A DNA stretch of 64,000 nucleotides from Amycolatopsis anabasis (lineage in GTDB: Bacteria > Actinomycetota > Actinomycetes > Mycobacteriales > Pseudonocardiaceae): the NCBI RefSeq assembly GCF_009765355.1, contig NZ_VTHK01000043.1:1-64000 (forward strand), given 5' to 3'. The notes beneath the pieces were generated by a model, which saw only the letters and a list, made by a program, of their open reading frames with translations, searched no databases and was not told where the DNA came from. A program made the position numbers and the translations under genes. Of the stretch, positions 49,961 to 58,852 are shown one piece after another (the stretch's first letter is position 1; each line of letters opens with the position of its first letter).

Positions 49961-51126
49961 GTCCTGTCTCCCACGTGGCGTGCCGCCGCGTCCCACTCGG
50001 CGAGGACCAGTCCCCCTTCGCGGAGGACTTCACCGTAGGCGGCGGCGGTGTCTTCGACGGCGGCGAGCACCTGGGCGTCGCCGCTGATCGGATTTCCGGG
50101 CGGTGGTGGCGCGAGGCCGAAGAAGTCGAGGAACGCGCCGAACCGGCCGCGGCGTTTCTCGCGTGCGGGCGGTGCGGCGGCCGTGCGGCGCTCGAGCTGG
50201 CGGATGCGGTGGCGAAGCTCCGGCGCCGCGTTCGCGCGTGGCACGCGGGTGAGCGCCGCACGAGCCCGGTGCAGGTCGGCCGGATCGTGCCGCTGCTCGT
50301 ACCGGGTGCTCAGCGCCTCGGCGAGTTGCACCGCGATCAGCGCGGCGTCGCGGTTTGGCGCCTGGCCGAACCTCGTGCGGAGGTCCCGGATCACGTCGTC
50401 GAGGGCCGCCGGATCACCCGACCGCGCGCGCAGGGCGTACTCGAGTTCCTCGCGTGCGGTCAGCGGCCGGGGCCCCGCCACCGGCACGGGTTCTTTCACC
50501 GCCTCCACCTGCCGGTACGAGGTGGTCGGCGTGGCTTCTTCGGCGTCCAGCAGCTGTCGCAACGTGTGCAGGCAGCGGCCCCGGGTCGGTCCGACGCTGC
50601 CCCGGGGCATGTGCAGGGCTTCGGCGACCGCGCGGTACTCGGCACGACCGGCGAGGACGGTCAACCGCAGCAGGTCCTGGCATCTCTGCGGCAGTTTGGC
50701 AAAAGCACGCCAGATTTGGCGATCCCGGTCCGCTCGGAGCGCGTCGGCCTCCGGTCCGGGGCGTGGATCGACGAGGACTTCGGCCAGTTCGTCGGTCAAC
50801 GGCATAAGTCTTCGGCCGAGGGAACGCCGCGCTTCCCGGCGGGTGGTGGTGATCAGCCACCCGGCCAGTGCCCTCGGGTCGTCGAGCCGATCGAGTTGGC
50901 TGAACAAGGTCAGCCACACCGTCTGCACCACGTCCTCGGCGGTTTCCCGGCCCAGCCCGCTTCCGCGGGCAACGTGCCACACCAACGGCGTGAGGGACGC
51001 GACCAGCTCCGACATCGCCCGGCGGTCGCCCGAGCGCGCGGCGTCCAGGAGCGCGTCGTCCCGCGCCCGGCCGCTCAGCTCCCACCACGACGGTGGATCC
51101 ACGGAGGTGGGCGGGGCGCCGTTCAT
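49957..51126 (-). CDS. ECF sigma factor with long C-terminal domain
   Basis: 389 residues. Region 2 reads GRETAEDVVQTVWLTLFSQLDRL and region 4 LAGRAEYRAVAEALHMPRGSVGPTRGRCLHTLRQLL; about 190 further residues of helical, Arg/Ala-rich sequence follow, with a proline-rich patch (FFGLAPPPPGNP). Such extensions occur in large ECF classes and may replace an anti-sigma factor. Confidence 0.82.
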   Translation of the reverse strand: MNGAPPTSVDPPSWWELSGRARDDALLDAARSGDRRAMSELVASLTPLVWHVARGSGLGRETAEDVVQTVWLTLFSQLDRLDDPRALAGWLITTTRREARRSLGRRLMPLTDELAEVLVDPRPGPEADALRADRDRQIWRAFAKLPQRCQDLLRLTVLAGRAEYRAVAEALHMPRGSVGPTRGRCLHTLRQLLDAEEATPTTSYRQVEAVKEPVPVAGPRPLTAREELEYALRARSGDPAALDDVIRDLRTRFGQAPNRDAALIAVQLAEALSTRYEQRHDPADLHRARAALTRVPRANAAPELRHRIRQLERRTAAAPPAREKRRGRFGAFLDFFGLAPPPPGNPISGDAQVLAAVEDTAAAYGEVLREGGLVLAEWDAAARHVGDRT

Positions 51127-51260
51127 CCCGGCTACTCTGACCGCAAACCGCTGCCGGAGCAAGTACCCGATGGCGCGATGTCCGCGCTACCGGATCACGG
51201 AGAGCGCGCCGACCGCTCGGTGAACGATTTGACCGCGTCCAGGAACCGTTCGCGCCGGAA

Positions 51261-51455
51261 TCATCCGTTGCAGCGCCGGACCTCGCGCTCGGCCGGGAAC
51301 GCCGCCGTCCGGGACGCGGCGAGTTCTTCCGCGGCGTCAACGGAAAGTATTCCCGCCGCTCGAGCCACCTGTTCGGACCTGGTGGGGTTCGTACCGCCCG
51401 CGTCACCGGGCGGGGCAGCCATGGCCGCCCTGTCCTTGTGTTCCTGCCCCGTCAT
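51261..51455 (-). CDS. Small hypothetical protein
   Basis: 64 residues. The ATG follows GGAGGTGG at good spacing, which is the main support. The sequence is hydrophilic (QEHKDRAAMAAPPGDAGGTN) with a helical second half and ends RRCNG. It lies 134 bases upstream of the sigma-factor gene on the same strand. Unrecognised; a regulator peptide or a precursor peptide cannot be distinguished. Confidence 0.5.
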   Translation of the reverse strand: MTGQEHKDRAAMAAPPGDAGGTNPTRSEQVARAAGILSVDAAEELAASRTAAFPAEREVRRCNG

Positions 51456-51643
51456 CCGTCCACCTCCGCTCCGGTCAACCGGTGGTCGAGTAACCCGGCG
51501 ACCCGATGCGGAAACCTGCGCCCCGGGCGGTTCGCGGGTTTCATCCCGATTTCATCGCCCGTGACTACTTTGACGCCGCCGAAGAACTGTGTTCGCGCGG
51601 AGGTTCGGCGCGCCGGGCACGAGACGAGAAAGTGGACGATTCA

Positions 51644-52339
51644 ATGGTTTCTGCACGAGTTTCCCGCGGCGCCCTGGTCGCCGGCGCGGTGTTGTCGCTC
51701 GGGCTGGTGTTCGCGCCGAGCGCGGGCGCCGAAGACAAGGTCGTGGTCACGAACGGGCTGCGGATGGACCACGGCTCGGGGGTGACGCTGTGCACGCTGG
51801 GGCCGGTCGGGACGGACGCCGCGGGCAGGCTGATCGGGATCACGGCCGCGCACTGCCACGGCGGTGACGACGTCTACTTCCCGGGCAAGCGGGAACTGGG
51901 GCCGATCGGGCGCTACGCCCACGTTTCGCAGGAACAGGCGTACCACGACTACGCGGTGATCGAATTCGACCCGGCGAAGGTGACGTTGAGCAGCAACGGC
52001 CCCGAGCTGCGGATCGACCGCACCTTCGAGGGCGGGCTGCCCCCGGTCGGGGCCAATGTGTGCAAGGACGGGCGGACCACCGGCAAGACCTGCGGGCTGG
52101 TCGGGGCGAACGACGGCGGCCTGATCGCGTCGTTCGCGGTGAACCTGCCCGGCGACTCCGGTGGCCCGCTGGTGGTCGCCCGCGACGACGGGACGGCGAC
52201 CGAATGGGCCGGCATCGTGACTCGCGTCGCGCTGACCATCCCGCCCTTCATCTTCACCAGCGCCAAGAACATCCTCGACGACCTCGCCACCCGCGGCCCG
52301 GACGCCCCCGGCGCCGGATTCACCCCGATCAACAACTGA
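51644..52339 (+). CDS. Secreted trypsin-fold serine protease
   Basis: 231 residues with a signal peptide (residues 1-28, ending PSAGAE). The triad is visible: His in ITAAHC, Asp in YHDYAVIEF and Ser in LPGDSGGPLV. Two Cys pairs are likely (Cys with TAAHC; CKDGRTTGKTC). The residue six before the Ser, which is Asp in trypsin, is Val here, so trypsin-like specificity is unlikely; small or hydrophobic residues are preferred. Extracellular. Confidence 0.9.
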   Translation: MVSARVSRGALVAGAVLSLGLVFAPSAGAEDKVVVTNGLRMDHGSGVTLCTLGPVGTDAAGRLIGITAAHCHGGDDVYFPGKRELGPIGRYAHVSQEQAYHDYAVIEFDPAKVTLSSNGPELRIDRTFEGGLPPVGANVCKDGRTTGKTCGLVGANDGGLIASFAVNLPGDSGGPLVVARDDGTATEWAGIVTRVALTIPPFIFTSAKNILDDLATRGPDAPGAGFTPINN

Positions 52340-52401
52340 TCCGTTGGGAGACAACGCGTTGCGAAAGACAGCTGCGCTGTTCGCGGTGGCGCGGGCTGGC
52401 G

Positions 52402-52504
52402 CGAGTCCCCCGTTTCGGACGTGCGAGTCCCCCGTTTCGGTCTACCGAGTTCCCCGTTTCGGTAGGTGAGTTCCCTACCCGGGCGCCCCCATGAGCACGG
52501 CTCG
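52402..52504. repeat. Dispersed intergenic repeat, copy B
   Basis: Three tandem units of CGAGTCCCCCGTTTCGG or its CGAGTTCCCC variant (52402, 52424, 52446) with 5-base spacers, then a hairpin GGTAGG/CCTACC and a tail with GAGCACGG. It is colinear with copy A at 1-85. The rest of the 320-base gap up to 52660 holds the promoter region of the SARP gene; nothing else stands out. Confidence 0.75.
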
Positions 52505-52660
52505 AAACCGCACATTGAGAAGAGACCCTCAGTGTGCGGTTCGCCGTCCTGAATGTGGACACCGGCCACATACGGCCGGTTCCTGGCCTCGTCCCCGGAC
52601 CGATCCGAACGCCACCATCGGTCCTGCACCGGCCAGACAGTCAAGATCGGAGAGTCCGCC

Positions 52661-53509
52661 GTGGCGCCGACCACATTCGAAGACAAGGTTCCCGCCCTCG
52701 ACCACGGCGTGGTTCCGATGACCGGCTCGCGACTCCGGTTGTCGGTGCTCGGCCCGATGCGGGCGTGGCGCGGCGGGGAGCAACTGGACCTGGGACCGGT
52801 GCGGCAGCAGGCGCTGCTGGCCGCCCTGGTGCTGCGGCCCGGGCTGCCGGTCAACCGGCAGGAACTGCTCGACGGGGTGTGGGGCCTGGAACCTCCGGCC
52901 ACCAACGTGGTGCCGGTGTACGTGTACCGGCTCCGCAAATGCCTGCGGCCCGGGGGCGGCCCGCAGGACTCGATGATCGACCGCGACCGGAGTGGCTACC
53001 GCTTCGTCGGCGAGGGTGTCCGGGTGGACGCGACGCGGTTGGAGGAACTCGCCGCCGAGGCGGGCACCGCGAAGCGGGCCGGTGACCTCGCCGCCGCCGT
53101 CGACAAGTACACCAGCGCCCTGGAACTGTTCCGGGGCGAGCCGCTGGCCGGGCTGCCCGGGCCGTTCGCGGAGGGGCAGCGGCGGCGGCTGACCGAGCGC
53201 AGGATCGCGTTGCTGCAGGAGAAGCTGGAGTGGCAACTGCTGCTGGGCCGGCACGCCGCGGTGATCGGCGAACTGTCCGCCCTGACCTCGGCCCACCCGC
53301 ACCACGAGCCGCTGGCCGCGCTGCTGATGCGCGCCCTGCACGACAGCGGCCGACAGGCCGACGCCCTGGCCGTGTTCACCCGGCAGCGCCGCCGCCTGGT
53401 GGAGGACCTGGGCGTGGAGCCGGGCGAGGTGCTCCGGCGCGCGCACCGGGCCGTGCTGCGCGGGGAAAGCGACCTGGGCGCCGGAGCCGCACGATCGAAA
53501 GCCAGCTGA
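52661..53509 (+). CDS. SARP-type regulator
   Basis: 282 residues from a GTG 6 bases after GGAGAG. An OmpR-like winged helix (LSVLGPMRAWRGGEQLDLGPV, VYVYRLRKCL, SGYRFV) is followed by a bacterial transcriptional activator (BTAD) domain with TPR-like helices (residues about 125-270, ending LGVEPGEVLRRAHRAVL). No NB-ARC domain, so a short SARP. These bind direct repeats to activate secondary-metabolite genes; the targets here are unknown. Confidence 0.9.
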   Translation: MAPTTFEDKVPALDHGVVPMTGSRLRLSVLGPMRAWRGGEQLDLGPVRQQALLAALVLRPGLPVNRQELLDGVWGLEPPATNVVPVYVYRLRKCLRPGGGPQDSMIDRDRSGYRFVGEGVRVDATRLEELAAEAGTAKRAGDLAAAVDKYTSALELFRGEPLAGLPGPFAEGQRRRLTERRIALLQEKLEWQLLLGRHAAVIGELSALTSAHPHHEPLAALLMRALHDSGRQADALAVFTRQRRRLVEDLGVEPGEVLRRAHRAVLRGESDLGAGAARSKAS

Positions 53510-53531
53510 TCGCCCCGGTTCTGTTACCGGG

Positions 53532-54200
53532 TCAGAGGGGAGCCGGTGCGGGCCCGGCGTCGCGCCACACCACGCCGCGGCGCTCGTGGGCGAACAATTC
53601 CTCCACCGCGTGCGCGACTCGCGGCCCGATCTCGCGTTCCAGCAGGTACAGGCCCAGGTCCAGGCCCGAGGTGACGCCCGCCCCGGTGACCAGGTCCCCG
53701 TCGTCCACGACGCGGGCGCGCACCGCGTGGGCGCCACCGCCCTCGAGCAGGCCGATGGCCAGGTGGTGGGTGGTCGCATGGCGCCCTGCCAGCAAACCGG
53801 CCATGGCCAGCACCAGGGAACCGCCGCACACCGCGGTGACGATCACCTCGGGGTGCCCCATCGCCGCCTTCAGGAGCGCGGGTAGCTCGGTGGTCAAGGT
53901 CCGGCGGAGAAGCGCGGAAATGTGCTCGTCACCTCCGCCCTCCCCGGGGGCCTCGTCGAGTTCCCCGACGCGGCCGGCCGCGCCCGGCACCAGGACGAGA
54001 CCCGGCCGGGCCGGATCGAGCGCGGTGGTGGCGTGCAGCGTCAAGCCGATCCCGCTGCGCACCGCACGCGCCCCCTCGGCGGAGACCAGTTCGACGGTCA
54101 CCGCTCCCCCGGAGGCGATGCCGCCCGCGTGCAGCACCTCGTAGGGCGCGATGACATCGAGCGGATCGAATCCGTCGAACAAAACGATTTGGGCATGCAT
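53532..54200 (-). CDS. DJ-1/PfpI-superfamily protein
   Basis: 222 residues. IVLFDGFDPLDVIAPYEVL and the nucleophile elbow TAVCGGSLVLAMAG with Cys at about residue 108 are typical of the GATase1-like group near isonitrile hydratase and the GlxA sensor domain, without an AraC HTH. Start ATG at 54200 behind AAAGG. The reaction is unknown. Confidence 0.85.
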   Translation of the reverse strand: MHAQIVLFDGFDPLDVIAPYEVLHAGGIASGGAVTVELVSAEGARAVRSGIGLTLHATTALDPARPGLVLVPGAAGRVGELDEAPGEGGGDEHISALLRRTLTTELPALLKAAMGHPEVIVTAVCGGSLVLAMAGLLAGRHATTHHLAIGLLEGGGAHAVRARVVDDGDLVTGAGVTSGLDLGLYLLEREIGPRVAHAVEELFAHERRGVVWRDAGPAPAPL

Positions 54201-54319
54201 ATGGGCGCCTTTCAAAATGAATCAGGATTATCGGCGACTCGAACGTTAATCGGCGCCCATTCGATGGACCATCGGCGGCAAAGACAATCTTCAACGGGAT
54301 AATGCCAACCGCGCCTCAC

Positions 54320-55657
54320 TCAGCGCAGCGGGGTGCGGCGGGCGTGCCGGCGTTCGCGCCAGTCGGTGATCGTGGTGGCCAGTTCCCGCCGCGCGGTGGT
54401 GAGCGTGTCGCGGAAGCCGCCGCCCGGCCGGGTGAGGGCGCGCGCGGTGAGCAGCAGCGTTTGCGGCAGGGACAGGAACTCGGCCGGACGCCGGACTCGG
54501 GAGAACACCTCGAGCATCTTGCGCGCCACCGGCGGGTGGCGCTGGGCATAGCGGTAGAGCTCGGTTTCGAGGGCGTTCATCGGCTCGCCGCGGGCGAGGG
54601 TGTTGGTCCACTGGTAGACGTCGAGGCAGTCGTGTTCGCGGGCGCGTTCCCAGTCCAGCAGCCGCTGGTCGAGGGCCGCGGGATCGTCGAGAACCGGGGC
54701 GGCGGTTTCGCCGAGGAGGCGGCCGTAGCGCAGCGCGTCCCGGATTCCCTGGGCGGTGACGGGGTCCTTGAAATGACCGGCGTCGCCGGGCAGTGCCCAG
54801 CCGGGGCCGGAGGAGCGGCGGAAATAGGATTCGATCCCGGTGGCCGAACGGACCTTGCCCACCAGGGTGCAACCGGCCAACCGCGCGGCCAGGGGCGGGA
54901 TGTCGGCGATGGTGGCGCGGTAGGCGGCTTCGGCGTTGCCACCCCGGAAGCGCGGGGCGTCCTCGGCGGGCGGTTGGAGCAGGCAGAGGACGAGCCCGTC
55001 GTCGCACGGGAACGCGGTGCCCAGCTGGGGTCCCGCGCGCCATTGCGCGGCGATGTGCCGCCATTCGGGGCGGGTGTCGTGCCAGTAGGCGAAGAAACAC
55101 GCGCGCCCGCTGGGGGCGGACCGGTAGGGCGCGGCGGCGCCGGCGAGCCGGGCGACGGTGGAGCGCCGCCCGTCCGCGCCGATGACCAGAGAAGCCCGGA
55201 TTTCCCCGGTTTCCCCGCCGCGTTCGGAGTAGCGGACACCGGCGACCCGGCCGCCGTCCCACAGCAATTCGGTGACCTTGACTCCTTCCCGCACTTCGGC
55301 GCCGGCTCGGCGGGCGGTGTCGACCAGCGCCATGTCCAAACCGGACCGGCGGACGCACATCCCGTGATCGATCCCGTCGACCGGGGGGTAACCGGTGCGG
55401 ATCTCCTGACCGGCCCCACCGGCCAGGGCCAGGCTCAGCGGTGGCGCGCCCAGTGCTTGGACGCCCGCGAGCGCGCCCAGCGCCCGCAGTTCGGCGAGCC
55501 CGCTCGGCCAGAGCAGGTGGGTGGACAGGGTGTCGGCGGGAAACCGCGCGCTGTCCAGCGCGATCACCCGCCGTCCCGCGGTGGCCAGCGCGATCGCGGC
55601 GGCGCTCCCGGCGCACCGGGCGCCCACCACGATCACCTCGGTTTTCTCGGCGTTCAT
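54320..55657 (-). CDS. FAD-dependent monooxygenase/reductase
   Basis: 445 residues. VIVVGARCAGSAAAIALATAGRRV is the FAD Rossmann motif, ADGRRSTVARL the DG motif, and WALPGDAGHFKDPVTAQGIRDAL the second FAD motif, as in geranylgeranyl-reductase or p-hydroxybenzoate-hydroxylase-like proteins. It starts 4 bases after the upstream flavoprotein gene, so the two form one operon. Confidence 0.87.
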   Translation of the reverse strand: MNAEKTEVIVVGARCAGSAAAIALATAGRRVIALDSARFPADTLSTHLLWPSGLAELRALGALAGVQALGAPPLSLALAGGAGQEIRTGYPPVDGIDHGMCVRRSGLDMALVDTARRAGAEVREGVKVTELLWDGGRVAGVRYSERGGETGEIRASLVIGADGRRSTVARLAGAAAPYRSAPSGRACFFAYWHDTRPEWRHIAAQWRAGPQLGTAFPCDDGLVLCLLQPPAEDAPRFRGGNAEAAYRATIADIPPLAARLAGCTLVGKVRSATGIESYFRRSSGPGWALPGDAGHFKDPVTAQGIRDALRYGRLLGETAAPVLDDPAALDQRLLDWERAREHDCLDVYQWTNTLARGEPMNALETELYRYAQRHPPVARKMLEVFSRVRRPAEFLSLPQTLLLTARALTRPGGGFRDTLTTARRELATTITDWRERRHARRTPLR

Positions 55658-55661
55658 CGGG

Positions 55662-57467
55662 TCAGGGCCAGCTGGGGGCGATGGCGTCGAACTGGTTGGG
55701 CAGGCCGAGCGAGTAGTCGAAGTCGTCCTTGAGCCGGAACGGTCGCAACTCGGGAGGTTCGTAGAGGGTTTTGACGGTGGCGCGGCTCGCGGAGGAGCCC
55801 GCGGCGGCGAGGATGCCGTTGGCGGCGGCGCGCCCGGCTTCGTTGGCGCCTTCCATGGTGGCCAGGTTGATGTTGGTGCGGACGTAATCCGCGGCCAGGA
55901 ACAGGTTCGGGATCCGGGTGACCGCTTCGGGCCGGTTCCGCCACGAACTCACGGTGTTGATCAGCAGGGGTTCGTCGTTGGCCACGGCCGAGGTGCCTTC
56001 CCCGGTGATGGCGGGGTCGAGGAACCAGGAATGGAGGATCGAATCGGGCAGCGCCTGCTCGCCGCCGGGCAGCGAACGGCGGATCTGGGTCAGGACCTCG
56101 GTGACGATCTGCCGGCGCGTGCACTGCTTGGCGGTCTTGCCGTAGACGACACCGGGAGCGTCCCAGTTGGACAGATCGATCGACAGGCAGTCCACGACGG
56201 TCCCGTCGCCGTAGTGCGCGGCGATGTCGTTGCGCCAGAACTGCCCCTGGCTGATCGAGGTCAGCGCCCACGGTTGCTCGATGTAGGCGACGTGGCCTTC
56301 GGCGATCGGGACCGGCGCGGTGGTGAAGATCTGGATCCCGTTCATCCAGTCGGTGTGCAGGCCCCACAATCCGCGCAGCCCCGGGTCTGCGGCGAGGATC
56401 TGGGGGTTCAGCAACGGAATCGCACGTTCCACCGGTACGGCGAGCACGTACCAGTCCGCGTCGATCGCGCTGGTTCGCCCGGCCGGATCGGTGACCGCGG
56501 CCCCGGTGATCCGGCCCCCGCCGAACGACAGCCCGGTCACCGTCCGCCCCACCTCGAAGCGCACCCCCATGCCCCGCAGGTGCGCGACCCAGGGGTCGAT
56601 GAACACCTCGTTGGTCGGTCCGTTGAGCAGCTGGTCGGCATCGGTGTACGGACCGGCGCCCAGAATGCTGAGGATGAACGCTTCCCCCATCAAGGCCATG
56701 GTCAGCGCGCTGGCCTTCTCCGCCTTGGCGGCCACCAGGGTGGTGATCAGCGCGTCCACCAGCAGCGTGTAACCGGTCGGGGACAACCGATCCGCCGCCA
56801 TGCCCTCGAGGTAGCTGACGTTCTCCCACTGGCCCCAGCGCCGCTTCGGCCCACTGGTGAAGAACGCCACGACCTTGCTGGCGAACAACGCGGCGTCCTG
56901 CGGCGGCACCGCGCCCGTCGCGATCGCCAGGGATCGGAAGTACTCCAGCAGCAGCGGCGGGGTGAAGTTGGCGGGCTTGGTCACCGAAGTCGGGAGGAGG
57001 AGTTTCCGTCCCTTCCACGCCGCCATTCCCTGTTCGGCGACCACCAGGTTGTCCCGCACTCCCCTGGTGTTGCCCGGGAACGGGATCCGGCTCATCGTCT
57101 CGGGCAGGTTCTGGTAGATCCCCGGGAAGAACCGGAATCCGTGCTCACCCGGCAGGTCCAGCCGCCCGCCCCGCCCCGTGCCCGGCACCGGGATGCTGCG
57201 CGCCTTGCCCCCCAACGCCTTGCGTTCGTACACCGTCACCGCGAAACCCCGCTCCGCCAGCTCGTGCGCCGCGGTCAACCCCCCGATCCCGCCGCCGAGC
57301 ACCGCCACCCGGCGCCCCGCGCCCGCCGCTCGAGCACCCAGCGGGCTCGCGGCCGCCGCACCGGTGATTCCCACCGCCGTGGCGGCCGCGGCCGCCGCCA
57401 ACGTCCCCCGCACCACCGACCGGCGCGTCACCCCGCCACGTGCACCTGTCTTCTCCGACGGATTCAT
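55662..57467 (-). CDS. Tat-exported flavin amine-oxidase-like protein
   Basis: 601 residues. A twin-Arg signal (TRRSVVRGTLAAAAAATAVG) precedes the FAD motif VAVLGGGIGGLTAAHELAERG and RLDLPGEHGFRFFPG. The overall type resembles hydroxysqualene dehydroxylase or carotenoid-desaturase-like flavoproteins, and LAADYVRTNINLATMEGANEAGR is the C-terminal FAD loop. AGGAGG precedes the ATG. Folding with FAD in the cytosol before Tat export is implied. Confidence 0.87.
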   Translation of the reverse strand: MNPSEKTGARGGVTRRSVVRGTLAAAAAATAVGITGAAAASPLGARAAGAGRRVAVLGGGIGGLTAAHELAERGFAVTVYERKALGGKARSIPVPGTGRGGRLDLPGEHGFRFFPGIYQNLPETMSRIPFPGNTRGVRDNLVVAEQGMAAWKGRKLLLPTSVTKPANFTPPLLLEYFRSLAIATGAVPPQDAALFASKVVAFFTSGPKRRWGQWENVSYLEGMAADRLSPTGYTLLVDALITTLVAAKAEKASALTMALMGEAFILSILGAGPYTDADQLLNGPTNEVFIDPWVAHLRGMGVRFEVGRTVTGLSFGGGRITGAAVTDPAGRTSAIDADWYVLAVPVERAIPLLNPQILAADPGLRGLWGLHTDWMNGIQIFTTAPVPIAEGHVAYIEQPWALTSISQGQFWRNDIAAHYGDGTVVDCLSIDLSNWDAPGVVYGKTAKQCTRRQIVTEVLTQIRRSLPGGEQALPDSILHSWFLDPAITGEGTSAVANDEPLLINTVSSWRNRPEAVTRIPNLFLAADYVRTNINLATMEGANEAGRAAANGILAAAGSSASRATVKTLYEPPELRPFRLKDDFDYSLGLPNQFDAIAPSWP

Positions 57468-57508
57468 CCGGGCCTCCTGATCGCGACGCTGCGAACTTGG
57501 ATGCGATG

Positions 57509-57525
57509 TTGGACACACTGTCCAA
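57509..57525. promoter_or_regulatory. Operator between the flavoprotein operon and TetR
   Basis: TTGGACACACTGTCCAA is a dyad with perfect 7-bp arms and a 3-base centre. It lies between the divergent flavoprotein and TetR genes, with a weaker copy (TTGTCACGATGTCAA) at 57531-57545. The adjacent TetR is the likely ligand. Confidence 0.65.
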
Positions 57526-57574
57526 GCCTGTTGTCACGATGTCAAGAAGCAATCGCGGCGCGTAACATGGGCCC

Positions 57575-58198
57575 ATGCCGACTGTCACCAAACCCCCACC
57601 GGCCAGCCACAAACGGCGGGCCGCGCTCGCGCAGCGGGCCTTGGGCGCGGTGGAAGAACTGCTGGCCGACGGCACCCCGTACACCGAACTGCCCGTTCAG
57701 CGCATCGCCGCCACCGCGGGCATCCCCCGTTCGACCTTCTACCTCTACTTCCCCGACAAGAGCCAGCTCCTCATCCGCATGGCCGAACTCGCCGCCGCGG
57801 ACGTCTTCCAGGCCGCGGAAACCTGGACGGTCGCCGACCACAGCGACGGCGTGGAAGGGGTCACCACCACCATCGCCCGCATGATCGCCGGCTGCCGCGA
57901 ACACCGGCTGCTGCTGCGCGCGCTCGGCGAGGTCTCCGCCTACGACCGCGACGTCGCCGAGTACTGGCACGGACGGATCGAGGTGTTCATCCGCATCGCC
58001 CAGACCCGCCTCGAACAACTCCAGGCCGACGGCGAGGTCAGCCCCGATCTCGACCCCGCCACCACCGCGTACGCCCTCACCTGGATGGTCGAACGCGCCG
58101 TCTTCCACCACTTCACCAGCCACGACCCCGCGGGTGACCACCGCCTCGCCGCCACCCTCGGCCGCGCCATCTGGCTCACCATCTACGGCGACGCGTGA
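57575..58198 (+). CDS. TetR-family repressor
   Basis: 207 residues. The HTH covers residues 15-65 (AALAQRALGAVEELLADG, RIAATAGIPRSTFYLYFPDKSQLL). The C-terminal part is a TetR_C-type helical domain. It diverges from the flavoprotein operon and probably represses it through the TTGGACA dyad. Confidence 0.88.
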   Translation: MPTVTKPPPASHKRRAALAQRALGAVEELLADGTPYTELPVQRIAATAGIPRSTFYLYFPDKSQLLIRMAELAAADVFQAAETWTVADHSDGVEGVTTTIARMIAGCREHRLLLRALGEVSAYDRDVAEYWHGRIEVFIRIAQTRLEQLQADGEVSPDLDPATTAYALTWMVERAVFHHFTSHDPAGDHRLAATLGRAIWLTIYGDA

Positions 58199-58207
58199 GC
58201 CGGGGCC

Positions 58208-58831
58208 TCACCGCCAGGCGAACACCGGTTGCTCCAGCTCGGCCACCCGGGTGTGCCGGTCGTGCAGCACGACCTCACGGAACTGGTACAGCACGGCCGC
58301 GGTGGGCGCGTGCACCAGCTGGCCGAGCAGCGGGAGCTGCACGACCGGCCGGTCGGATTCGGGAATCCGGACGAACCGCGGCGGCACGTCGAGGTCGCGG
58401 AGCGGAATGCGGTGCACGGCCGCGACTTCGGCCGGATTGGGCGCAGGCGGCCGGTCGGCGCCGGCCCAGACCACCACCGGGGTGATCACGTATCCGGAGC
58501 GCGTGGGGTAGTCGTCCAGCACGCCGAGCACCTCGTGGCGGGGCACGGCGACGCCGAGTTCCTCGCGCAGTTCGCGGAGTGCGGCGGCGACGGCGTCTTC
58601 CCCGTCGTCGAGGCGGCCGCCCGGCAAGGCGAACTGCCCGGCGTGCGCGCGCATCCGGGCCGCTCGCGTGGTCAGCCAGATGCCGGTCTCGTCACCGGTG
58701 CCGACCAGAGTGATGGCCACCGCCGCCGGGCGCCGCCCGTCGAGCGGGACCGCGGTGGCGGCGAAGCGGCGGAGCCGGTCGGCGACCGCGGCGCGGACGC
58801 CGGGGCCGCGAAGATCGCCGGGCGTCGACAT
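58208..58831 (-). CDS. NUDIX hydrolase, CoA-pyrophosphatase-like
   Basis: 207 residues. The Nudix box GGRLDDGEDAVAAALRELREELGV is complete (read in parts), and LTTRAARMRAHAGQFALPGG before it fits the NuCoA motif LLxxRSxxxxxHxGQxxFPGG of CoA and acyl-CoA pyrophosphatases. It lies beside the permease gene, with a 21-base gap. Confidence 0.85.
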   Translation of the reverse strand: MSTPGDLRGPGVRAAVADRLRRFAATAVPLDGRRPAAVAITLVGTGDETGIWLTTRAARMRAHAGQFALPGGRLDDGEDAVAAALRELREELGVAVPRHEVLGVLDDYPTRSGYVITPVVVWAGADRPPAPNPAEVAAVHRIPLRDLDVPPRFVRIPESDRPVVQLPLLGQLVHAPTAAVLYQFREVVLHDRHTRVAELEQPVFAWR

Positions 58832-58852
58832 GTCCCCATGGTATGGCGCGGC

